Positions 1 through 8,700 of a DNA stretch of 64,000 bases are shown one piece after another (within the stretch, counting starts at the first letter, position 1; the number at the start of each line of letters is the position of its first letter). Made by a program: the position numbers and the translations under genes. The stretch covers positions 61,986 through 125,985 of the forward strand of contig NZ_FUYS01000012.1 of the NCBI RefSeq assembly GCF_900168055.1, given 5' to 3'. The notes under the pieces are model-generated. The model searched no databases and was not told the DNA's origin. It worked only from the letters and a program-made list of their open reading frames with translations. The stretch comes from Parapedobacter luteus. GTDB lineage: Bacteria > Bacteroidota > Bacteroidia > Sphingobacteriales > Sphingobacteriaceae.

Positions 1-256
1 AGGCTTCATAAGGACCGTACAACAATCCGGCCTGCGTCGCATAGTAATTAAAATAATCGATCACATCATACCAGTTTTCGGGCTTTGCTACTTCGGCAGC
101 AGTCCCATTGGTATTAAACAGGGTGTGCAGCAAGGGGATCACCAACGCGAGATTTAACGTGCTGAACACGACGCTCAACAACGTGCAAAGAACGTAGGGA
201 ATAGCAAATTTTTCAATGGGTTTGGCGTACGAAAGTAATCGAAAGTAAGTCTTCAT
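1..256 (-). CDS. ABC exporter, N-terminal part (fused permease/ATPase type), cut by window edge
   Basis: Only the first 85 residues are in the window, starting MKTYFRLLSYAKPIEKF. The segment continues into a hydrophobic stretch (about residues 18-45) that looks like the first membrane helix of an MsbA-type ABC exporter. Bacteroidota lipid/multidrug exporters commonly begin with this kind of N-terminus followed by a short periplasmic loop. The start is the ATG at 254-256. A TAACTTTG box on the minus strand (275-282) gives a leader of only about 15 nt. It is transcribed divergently from the aminotransferase gene. The ATPase domain lies outside the window, so family assignment rests on the N-terminus alone. 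Confidence 0.6.
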   Translation of the reverse strand, partial: MKTYFRLLSYAKPIEKFAIPYVLCTLLSVVFSTLNLALVIPLLHTLFNTNGTAAEVAKPENWYDVIDYFNYYATQAGLLYGPYEA

Positions 257-274
257 CAAGAACTAAACAAGTTG

Positions 275-282
275 CAAAGTTA
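275..282 (-). promoter_or_regulatory. Bacteroidota -7 box of the ABC exporter gene
   Basis: TAACTTTG on the minus strand matches the TAnnTTTG element of the Bacteroidota housekeeping sigma factor. It lies 18 nt before the ATG at 256. No clear TTTG -33 element is seen at the expected distance. Confidence 0.5.
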
Positions 283-365
283 CCAAAAAAAGCAAGGCGA
301 CCGGAAAAATACGGACTTAATTATTGAATGTATTTATTTATTTTAGTCGCCTAAAAGTAAAAAAA

Positions 366-1535
366 ATGCAAATAGAGCTTGCTAAGCGGATTCAACATAC
401 GGAAGAATATTATTTTTCAAGGAAGTTACGGGAAATCGACGCACTCAACCAAACGGGGGCTAAGGTTATCAATCTAGGCATCGGAAGCCCGGATTTACCG
501 CCTCACCCAAGTGTCGTGGAGACCCTCCATCAATATGCGGCCATGCCAACGACGCATGGGTATCAAAATTACAAAGGAATCCACCCCCTGCGCAAGGCAA
601 TTGCCGACTGGTACCACCGGTACTATGGCGTGTCGATTCATGCGGACCGCAACGTGCTACCGCTAATCGGCTCCAAGGAGGGCATTGTTCATGTCTGTAT
701 GACCTATCTTGCAGAAGGTGACAAGGCGTTATTTCCCAATCCGGGGTATCCGGCCTATGCGTCAGCCGTACGGCTAAGCGGCGCTACCGGTGTTCCCTAT
801 AAACTCGCTTCGCAGCGTAATTGGTTGCCTGATTTGGATGCATTGACTAAAGGCGACCTTAGCGGGGTGAAACTCATGTGGCTCAACTATCCGCACATGC
901 CCACCGGCGCAGCGGCCACAACGACTTTTTTTAACGAAGTGGTCGCTTTTGCGAAGCAGCACCGCATCCTGCTTTGCCACGACAATCCTTACAGCTTTAT
1001 CCTTAACAATCAACCGCAAAGCCTCTTGGCTGCTGATGGAGCCCTGGATGTGGCAATTGAGCTCAACTCATTGAGTAAATCATCCAATATGGCCGGCTGG
1101 CGTGTAGGCACGCTTATCGGCGCCGAAGAACGCATCAATGAAATTATCCGCTTTAAAAGCAACATGGATTCCGGGATGTTTCTTCCCGTACAAATGGCTG
1201 CTGCAAAGGCCTTATCCCTGGATCCGGAATGGTACCAGGAGTTGAATAAGACCTACAGCCGCAGACGGGAAAAAGTATACCAGCTTCTGGATGCGTTAGC
1301 ATGCACGTATGACAAGCAGCAGGTTGGCCTATTTGTATGGGCAAAAGTTCCGGCCTCCCAGGCCGATGGCTACGCACTAAGCGATGAAATCCTTCGGCAA
1401 TCCAGGGTATTCATCACCCCCGGCGGAATTTTTGGGGATGGCGGCAATGCATACATCCGGGTAAGCCTCTGTGCAACGGAGGCCGTGCTGGATGAAGCCT
1501 TGGACCGCATTGCAAATGCCGTGATAACCCAATGA
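366..1535 (+). CDS. Class I/II PLP-dependent aminotransferase, probably aromatic/prephenate pathway
   Basis: A 389-residue fold-type I aminotransferase. The start is taken at the ATG at 366 (MQIELAKRIQ), not at the upstream TTG at 324, because family members begin here. The PLP-binding lysine is about residue 238 in NSLSKSSNMAGWRVG, and the conserved Asp that contacts the pyridine nitrogen is near residue 206 (CHDNPYS). The substrate arginine region lies in the C-terminal third. It sits 31 nt upstream of the prephenate dehydrogenase ATG on the same strand. In Bacteroidota this arrangement usually belongs to phenylalanine/tyrosine synthesis, so I infer transamination of prephenate or aryl-pyruvates. 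An LL-diaminopimelate or other aminotransferase activity cannot be excluded from sequence alone. Confidence 0.85.
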   Translation: MQIELAKRIQHTEEYYFSRKLREIDALNQTGAKVINLGIGSPDLPPHPSVVETLHQYAAMPTTHGYQNYKGIHPLRKAIADWYHRYYGVSIHADRNVLPLIGSKEGIVHVCMTYLAEGDKALFPNPGYPAYASAVRLSGATGVPYKLASQRNWLPDLDALTKGDLSGVKLMWLNYPHMPTGAAATTTFFNEVVAFAKQHRILLCHDNPYSFILNNQPQSLLAADGALDVAIELNSLSKSSNMAGWRVGTLIGAEERINEIIRFKSNMDSGMFLPVQMAAAKALSLDPEWYQELNKTYSRRREKVYQLLDALACTYDKQQVGLFVWAKVPASQADGYALSDEILRQSRVFITPGGIFGDGGNAYIRVSLCATEAVLDEALDRIANAVITQ

Positions 1536-1566
1536 TGTATTGAATAAACCATATACGCAAAGACAA

Positions 1567-2406
1567 ATGAAGGTAGCCATCGTTGGTGTAGGACTCATTG
1601 GCGGGTCCATTGCCATCACCTTAAGAGAAAAAAAAGTAGCCACTAGGCTTGTGGGGGTAGACAAGAGTGAGCATAATCTAAAAAAAGCGATACAGCTGGG
1701 GCTTGTCGACGAGGGTATGACCATCGACGAAGCTGTTGATCATTGCGACGTGATCTTTCTCACCATCCCCGTTGATGCTATTCTGACTATCTTGCCTCCC
1801 CTGCTCGACCGGGTGACCAACCAAGTAATTGTCGACATGGGTTCGACCAAAGAGCGCATATTAGCACGCGTAACCAACCATCCGCAACGTGGCCGGCTGG
1901 TGGCCGCCCACCCCATGGCTGGTACCGAATACTCCGGTCCGGAAGCCGCTGTCGCCAATCTATTCAAGGGTAAAATGATGGTATACGTCGATGCGATGGA
2001 TAGCGATGAAGATGCATTTGAGACGATGGAAGCCGTCACTGAGCACCTTGAAATGCGCACTACCTTTATGAATGCGCAGGAACATGACGTCCACACAGCC
2101 TATGTATCGCACATCTCGCATATTACTTCATTTGCGTTGGCGCTTACCGTGCTGGAAAAAGAAAAATCTCAGGGACGGATTTTCGAATTGGCCGGATCGG
2201 GATTCGAATCGACAGTACGGCTTGCGAAAAGCTCACCCGATATGTGGACACCGATTTTCCGGCAGAACCGTGAAAATGTACTCGAAGTACTGCAAGAGCA
2301 TATCAAACAGCTCCAGCATATCCAAGAGGTGTTGGACAACGAAAACTATGACGCTTTCTACAAGTTGATCAAAAAATCAAACAAAATCCGGAAGATATTG
2401 AAATAG
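1567..2406 (+). CDS. tyrA: Prephenate dehydrogenase
   Basis: A 279-residue protein that would oxidatively decarboxylate prephenate to 4-hydroxyphenylpyruvate in tyrosine synthesis. The N-terminus MKVAIVGVGLIGGS is a Rossmann NAD(P)-binding loop, followed by the family segments with AAHPMAGTEYSGPEAA (about residues 113-128) and the helical dimerisation region with HISHITSFALAL. The ATG at 1567 is preferred over a TTG at 1540, because the glycine loop must lie a few residues from the start. It is probably co-transcribed with the aminotransferase ahead of it. There is no chorismate mutase or ACT domain fused to it. A strong two-way terminator follows. Confidence 0.9.
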   Translation: MKVAIVGVGLIGGSIAITLREKKVATRLVGVDKSEHNLKKAIQLGLVDEGMTIDEAVDHCDVIFLTIPVDAILTILPPLLDRVTNQVIVDMGSTKERILARVTNHPQRGRLVAAHPMAGTEYSGPEAAVANLFKGKMMVYVDAMDSDEDAFETMEAVTEHLEMRTTFMNAQEHDVHTAYVSHISHITSFALALTVLEKEKSQGRIFELAGSGFESTVRLAKSSPDMWTPIFRQNRENVLEVLQEHIKQLQHIQEVLDNENYDAFYKLIKKSNKIRKILK

Positions 2407-2418
2407 ATCGCCCTCATC

Positions 2419-2468
2419 CTGAAAATACTAAAGGGCAACCGCCATTGGTTGCCCTTTAGTATTTTCAG
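2419..2468. terminator. Bidirectional terminator, perfect 22-bp stem
   Basis: Positions 2419-2440 and 2447-2468 are perfect inverted repeats with a 6-base loop (GCCATT). A GC core (GGGCAACC) is flanked by A/T-rich ends, so on both strands the 3' arm is U-rich. It lies between the converging tyrA and OmpA-family genes and can end both transcripts. Confidence 0.85.
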
Positions 2469-2482
2469 ATCAGCATAATGAC

Positions 2483-4429
2483 CTAGTACTCCAGTACCGT
2501 CACCTCGGTCCTCCGGTTGGCCTGGTGCTCTTCTGCCGAACACGGGACACCATCGGCGCACCGATTGACCAATTTGTTTTCACCGTAGCCCTTCGCTACC
2601 ATGCGATCGCGTGCTATACCACGGCTCACCAAGTAGTCTACCGCAGCCTGTGCCCTTCGTTGTGAAAGCACTTCATTATATGCGCGGCTACCCCGGCTGT
2701 CAGTATGGCTGGACAGTTCAATCTTCAAGGTCGGGTTGTCCCGCATCGTGCGAACCAGTTCGTCCAGTATCGCCGCAGCATCCGGACGGATGTTATACTT
2801 ATCGAAGTCATAGTAGATATGCTCCAATTCGAATGTCTGCCCTGGCCGGAAAACGGGCTCCAACAGCAGGGCCACCTCCAGTGTATCAGATTTGGTGATT
2901 CCCAACGTACTCACCTTTGCCGAGTCGGCATGATAACCTTCTTTCTGTCCCAATACGGTATAATCGCAGCCAGGATCCAGCTCAAATACAAACGTACCGT
3001 CATTGCCGCTATTCACTTTTGCGACGATTTTCCGTTGGCCGTCATATAGGGTGACGGCCGTGGCAGGCAAACGCTCACCGGTGGCCTTATCCGCCGTGGT
3101 ACCGTTCAGGATAATAATAATTTTCGGCTTCTCAAATGAAAACGAGTAAATGTCGTCGCCGCCCTTCCCTCCTGGCCTATCGGATGCAAGAAATCCATGG
3201 AAACTATCCCCTTCTTCGCGATGGACGATGTACGCGAAGTCGTCCGTAGCACTGTTGACGGGATATTTCAGGTTTTCCGGTGCCGTCCAGGAAGCTTTAC
3301 TGCCTGTAGCCTGATAGATATCAAGGCCGCCCATGCCGGCAAAGCCATCACTGGAATAATAAAGGATCCCATCCGGGCCGATATTAGGGAAAAGTTCATC
3401 ACCTGCACTATTGACTACATCGCCTGCGTTGACTGGGCTACCCCATGTTCCGTCAGCCTGCCGTTCACTGTACCAGATGTCCGTGCCGCCCTGGCCGCCG
3501 GGCATATCCGACACAAAATACAGGGTATTATCATCCGGAGACAATGTTGCGTGGCCTACCGAATAAGTGTTGACGTTGTTGAAGGCAAACGGCTCTTCGA
3601 TCCATTCTCCATCTATTTTGCGGTACACGTAAAGTTCAAGCCTGTTGGTTCGATACCGGTGCCGTCCCGCTTTTTCCAATTGGCCGTCACGGCCGGCATA
3701 TGTGCGGGTGACATAATACGTATTACCGTTCTTTTCGGCGGAAATCGGACCAATATGGTATTTGGCGCTGTTGATGGCCATGTCTGCCAGAGACGACGTG
3801 CCGAGGTTGCCACTGGCCGACAGCGGAGCGGTATAGATACGCAAAAAAGCGTTGCCCGTCCAACCATAGGTTGCTTCAAACGTCCCGGCAGCGGGTTCGC
3901 CGGCGTAATACACCTGATCTCCTACGGGAAAAACAGAGAACTCGGCATTCCCTGTGTTCACCTCAGTCTCGTTATGCAGCCGATGCAAGGTTGGGTTTGC
4001 CATCCAATGCAATGCCGAATCACAGCCCACAATTTCCAGCGCTACCCGCTCGCTATCGCCCGTTTTGGCGGCATAAGCTTCTAACTGCTGCTTTGCCGCT
4101 GCGTATTTACCGTTTATTTTGAGCACTGTCCCATAGTGCAGTAAGTGCTCAGGCGAGCTTTCGTCCTGTCCTATAAGGCGTGCATACCAATTTTCCGCCG
4201 ACTCATAGTCTTTCATTTTCAGATAACTATCTGCAAGGCGTTCTAAATCTTGCACCCGCGGACGTTTGGTATCCACAAGCTTCGCGTATAATTTCACAGC
4301 GTTGGCATACTCAAAACGCCTGTACAACTCATCAGCGCGGTCGCGGAGACTGGGTTGTTCTTGGGCAAGGGAAATATGAGCCAAGAACATCAACGCCACC
4401 ATCAACAAACCTACGTATTGCTGTTTCAT
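2483..4429 (-). CDS. OmpA-family outer-membrane lipoprotein-like protein with TPR and PD40 repeats
   Basis: 648 residues. The start is the ATG at 4429, where a signal peptide begins (MKQQYVGLLMVALMFLAHIS); an open frame upstream to 4591 has no signal peptide and is not used. Order of parts: TPR-like helices (about 25-110), PD40/WD40-like beta-propeller repeats with SPDD and GxD motifs (about 150-430), a carboxypeptidase-regulatory-like beta sandwich (about 445-520), and a C-terminal OmpA peptidoglycan-binding domain (about 535-648; YYDFDKYNIRPDA, SHTDSRGSRAYNEVLSQRRA). It is the last gene of adhesin-PorP-OmpA, a set that in Flavobacterium (SprB/SprF/SprD-like) serves secretion and anchoring of a type IX-secreted adhesin. 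I infer a periplasmic anchoring role. Confidence 0.88.
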   Translation of the reverse strand: MKQQYVGLLMVALMFLAHISLAQEQPSLRDRADELYRRFEYANAVKLYAKLVDTKRPRVQDLERLADSYLKMKDYESAENWYARLIGQDESSPEHLLHYGTVLKINGKYAAAKQQLEAYAAKTGDSERVALEIVGCDSALHWMANPTLHRLHNETEVNTGNAEFSVFPVGDQVYYAGEPAAGTFEATYGWTGNAFLRIYTAPLSASGNLGTSSLADMAINSAKYHIGPISAEKNGNTYYVTRTYAGRDGQLEKAGRHRYRTNRLELYVYRKIDGEWIEEPFAFNNVNTYSVGHATLSPDDNTLYFVSDMPGGQGGTDIWYSERQADGTWGSPVNAGDVVNSAGDELFPNIGPDGILYYSSDGFAGMGGLDIYQATGSKASWTAPENLKYPVNSATDDFAYIVHREEGDSFHGFLASDRPGGKGGDDIYSFSFEKPKIIIILNGTTADKATGERLPATAVTLYDGQRKIVAKVNSGNDGTFVFELDPGCDYTVLGQKEGYHADSAKVSTLGITKSDTLEVALLLEPVFRPGQTFELEHIYYDFDKYNIRPDAAAILDELVRTMRDNPTLKIELSSHTDSRGSRAYNEVLSQRRAQAAVDYLVSRGIARDRMVAKGYGENKLVNRCADGVPCSAEEHQANRRTEVTVLEY

Positions 4430-4623
4430 TGGAAAATAATTTGTTCGTAAGGGTATGAGGGAATTTGCGTTTTTATCATCGTTTGTGTCAGACGCCGGCA
4501 CGGCAGGTTTCGTTTGAATCATTGTTTTTAAGTGGCAATGAAGCTGGTATGAATGAATCATGTTTTTTTGCGATGGCAATTCAGGTTTCATATCGTCAAA
4601 ATTAAAAGGAAGATGTCCATTAA

Positions 4624-5631
4624 CTAAAAGAACCTTGGGCTTAATATACGCTGTGCTTTAGGACCGAAGGTGATCCCCAGTGTCACTTCATGTGACCCAT
4701 TTTGGACGTTTGACAGCCTACTGATAATATGATCATATGAATAGCCTATCCTTAGCGTTTCGGTAGCATAAATCTGAGTCACCGCTGATATGGAGTTCCG
4801 GCCACTCAAGCTCTTGCCGCTTATCCGGTTATATTCACGTTCAAAGACGGCAACACCGGTGCGCCAGCCTGCTCCGAGCCAAAAGCGATCGCCGAAAATA
4901 AACATGGCATTTACGTCTAAACTCGTCGGCCCTTTGAAATCTTCCTTAACCAATAAGCTTGGGCGAAGCCTCAAACCTTGAGACAGATCAAATAATGCAC
5001 CGGTGATAAAGTAAAGATGGCGCTTGCGCCGTATGTTGTCGGTGGTGGTTCCGTCCCAACGGAAGATATTATTGCTCTGGTCGCCGGAAAGCAAATCCAT
5101 GACCGATACCCCGGCATACCATTTGGGATTGTAGTAGTATATCCCAAAGCGGAGATCAGGTATCCAATTGCTTATCTTACCTGCGGGAACCACTTGATCA
5201 CTCCCTTCAATGGGCTGGAGTACTGTGCCGTCAAGACTGTATTGGGTCACGCCAGCACCAATACCAAAGCTCAATCGTTGCGTATCCTCCTCATTCAGCC
5301 GCAGCCGAAATGCATAGTTTGCATATGCCGAAGTTGAAGACTGCGGCCCCAGCCTGTCTGCAGTGAGCTGTAAACCTACGCCATGGCGCTTAGCTATCGG
5401 GTCTACGATACCGTCTATTGATAGTAAGCCCGTTTGCGGTGCCCCCTCCAATCCCACCCATTGGCTACGGAGGCCAAGCTGGCCAAACCATTGCTCCTTA
5501 TACCCTGCATAGGCCGGGTTCACACTCATCGAATTGAAGATATACTGCGTAAATTGGATATTCTGCTGGCCATGGGCTTCCCTCGCTATTCCCACGGCAA
5601 CCACCAATATCATTAATTTTATGTACTTCAT
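4624..5631 (-). CDS. PorP/SprF family type IX secretion partner protein
   Basis: 335 residues with a signal peptide (MKYIKLMILVVAVGIAREAHG) followed directly by QQNIQFTQYIFNSMSVNPAYAG, the diagnostic start of PorP/SprF proteins. The rest is an alternating beta-barrel pattern that ends ITFGPKAQRILSPRFF. These outer-membrane proteins are needed for surface delivery or attachment of one partner adhesin with a type B C-terminal domain. That adhesin gene is immediately upstream (72-nt gap) and an OmpA-family gene follows 194 nt downstream, so the three probably form one transcription unit. Confidence 0.92.
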   Translation of the reverse strand: MKYIKLMILVVAVGIAREAHGQQNIQFTQYIFNSMSVNPAYAGYKEQWFGQLGLRSQWVGLEGAPQTGLLSIDGIVDPIAKRHGVGLQLTADRLGPQSSTSAYANYAFRLRLNEEDTQRLSFGIGAGVTQYSLDGTVLQPIEGSDQVVPAGKISNWIPDLRFGIYYYNPKWYAGVSVMDLLSGDQSNNIFRWDGTTTDNIRRKRHLYFITGALFDLSQGLRLRPSLLVKEDFKGPTSLDVNAMFIFGDRFWLGAGWRTGVAVFEREYNRISGKSLSGRNSISAVTQIYATETLRIGYSYDHIISRLSNVQNGSHEVTLGITFGPKAQRILSPRFF

Positions 5632-5703
5632 CGTTTTTTTATTTTAATCAATGCCAACGTACTATGAGACCTCATGTTTACTATGTAATATCGATGATAC
5701 GTA

Positions 5704-8700
5704 CTACTGCCGTTTGATAAGCACCCAGCCCGTATGCCGCTCTTGACGTCCGCCCGCATGCGTGATGATGGAATAATAATAAGTTCCTTCATTCAACCCT
5801 TGCCCGTTCCACGTATTCTTGTAGTTTGTATTGCGATATACTTCATTGCCCCAGCGGTTCACGACCGTAATTTCGACACGGTCGAACCCTTCGATACCGA
5901 CAATTTCGAAAACATCGTTACGGCCGTCGCCATTCGGGGTGAACACATTCGGAATCTTGAATGGATGGGCACTGACCGTAACCGCAATGGTAGCAACATT
6001 GGAAAGTAAACCGTTTTCATCGCTCACTTCATAACGCACCGTGCTTGTACCTACGAATCCAGCTTCCGGCATGAAAGATACAATGCCCTGTGTATTCACC
6101 TCATAGCGACCTTCGCCAGGAATGGTTACAGCATTCACACGATTGCCAGATGCATCGATCAACCTTACCGTGGCCGGCACTATCGGACTGCTTCCTGCTT
6201 GGTCATTTTCCAGTATCGCTATCGTCACGGCTTGCCCATGAGGGGTTGTCGCATTATCATCTACCGCGATCGGTGCGATTTCCGCTGCGACACCTTCCAC
6301 CGTTATCGTAACGGTTGCTTCATTTGAAGCCAAGCCATTTTCGTCTTCTACAACATACTTCACAACGCTGACACCGACATATTCTGCATCCGGAACAAAC
6401 GTGACACCGCCGTCCGAATGAACCGTATAGGTCCCCTCTCCTTCGATAAACACAGTGGTGACCTTATTGCCGGTCACGGGATCAATGAGGCGAACGGAAC
6501 CGGGCACTATCGGGCTATTACCGGGCTCATCGTTTGCCAGCACAGTGACCGTTACTGGCTCGCCCTGGTTGGTATTGGCCTCGTCGTGATGAGCAACTGG
6601 CCCGATAATCACCGGTACATCCGGTGATTCAGGATGCTCGGTTTCCGGATTAGCGGGATCACCTCCCGTCACTAATGCGACGTTCCGTATTGCTGTGACT
6701 CCTGCCAACGCTCCCGCAACCTTTACTTTGAAGCTTACCGCGACTTGTTCTTCCCGGTTCAGGGAGATTTTCCAAATCAATTTACCGTTGACGAGCGCAC
6801 CATTATGGCTTGCACTGCCAGCGATGTAGGTTGTATGGGCAGGAATCGCATCTTCTATAATGATATCATGGTAAACATCTTGCCCCATGTTTTTGACAAT
6901 AATGGTATAGGTCAGCTCTTCTCCTGCCTCAGCTTTGCCGTCGCCGGTTGCGTCGGCCACCGTTTTACTTGATTCAAACCGGTTGTCCCGTACAACAGGC
7001 GTCTCGGTAGCTGGCTCTTCCGGTGTCTCCGGATCATCGCCCGTCACCCGGGCCACATTGCGGATGCTGCCAACACCTGTCAGATCCTCCGCAACGACTA
7101 CCGTGAAGCGGACTTCCCGCGATGCGCCGAACGGCACGTCGAGTGTCCATGACAGCGTGCTGCCGCTCAACGTTGCCCCCGCACTGGCGCTGCCTTCTTT
7201 GTATATTGTATTTGCCGGGATGGCATCGGTGACCACGATACCCGTATAGTCCGCATCACCCGTATTGGTCACCCGTATCGTGTAGGTCAGCTCCTCGCCG
7301 GCCTTCACTTCCGATTTGTCCGCCGTCTTCACGCTGCTGAACGATTTCACCGGATCCGTCGGCGTTTCCGCCTCCGGCTCTTCCGGTGTCTCCGGATCAT
7401 CGCCCGTCACCCGGGCCACATTGCGGATGCTGCCAACACCTGTCAGATCCTCCGCAACGACTACCGTGAAGCGGACTTCCCGCGATGCGCCGAACGGTAC
7501 GTCGAGTGTCCATGACAGCGTGCTGCCGCTCAACGTTGCCCCCGCACTGGCGCTGCCTTCTTTGTATATTGTATTTGCCGGGATGACATCGGTGACCACG
7601 ATACCCGTATAGTCCGCATCACCCGTATTGGTTACCCGTATCGTGTAGGTCAGCTCCTCGCCGGCCTTCACTTCCGATTTGTCCGCTGTCTTCACGCTGC
7701 TGAACGATTTTACGGGGTCGGTGTCGATAGTTGCCGTCGGGGTTTGTGGCGTCTCCATTACATCACTCGTTATAACGGCCGTGTTTTCGATCATGGAAAC
7801 ACCCGTCAAGTTCTCTGCAACTTCGACCACAAACGACACTGTGATACTTGTTCCCGCAGGAATTACCAGATCATCCCAAGTGATTTCATTGGCCGCAGCA
7901 TCATAAATTCCGTTTGTAGCATTGCTAACATACACCGTATGAGCCGGCATTTGGTCGGCAATATTTACGGAGATATCTCGATCATACGTACTGCTGATTG
8001 CAATGGTATACGTTAATTGTTCTCCCGCCTGTGCCAGTCCATCGTTGTCCGCATCGGCAACCGTCTTTTCGCTTGTGATGGCACAGTCGCCGGCAATGGT
8101 CACCGATTTCTCCTGGTGTGCCACGCAATCCGCCTCACTTGATACGGTATAGCTAATGACAACCGTACCCGGTGCTAGCGCTGTAATCAAGCCGTTGGCG
8201 TCGACCGTGGCTATGGTTTCGTCACTGCTGGCCCAAATCCCCCCGGCCTGCACCGGTTGCATTACTGCTGTGGTTCCCGGGCAAAGCTTATCGGGGCCAC
8301 TGAAATCCGCATCAGGTTGCGGATTTACCGTTACCGTAAATGAAACGGGGGTACCCTCGCAGCCATTCTCAGCCCGCGGAGTAACCGTAAAGGTTGCGAC
8401 AATTGGTGCTTCGGTATCATTAACCGCGATAAATGAGATGTCACCTTCACCATTGTCTGCAACACCAATCGCCGCATTGTCACTGCTCCACAGGTACGTC
8501 AACGCTGCTTCGCTACGGAAGTCAATACGGACTTCATCGTTTGCGCATACAACCACATCCGAAGCACCGGTAAATGTAAAGCAGCTATTTAAGTCAACGT
8601 TGAAAGTCACCGCGCCATAAATCGGATTTCCCTCCGGGACGCAAGGTGTCTCGTCATCTCCAAAGCCACTGATAAAGCCCGAGGTAACCAGTTGCTCAGA

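Noticed and set aside
4430..4591. 54-residue N-terminal extension of the OmpA-family protein
   Set aside because: The signal peptide starts at the ATG at 4429, and the upstream residues show no conserved or export feature.
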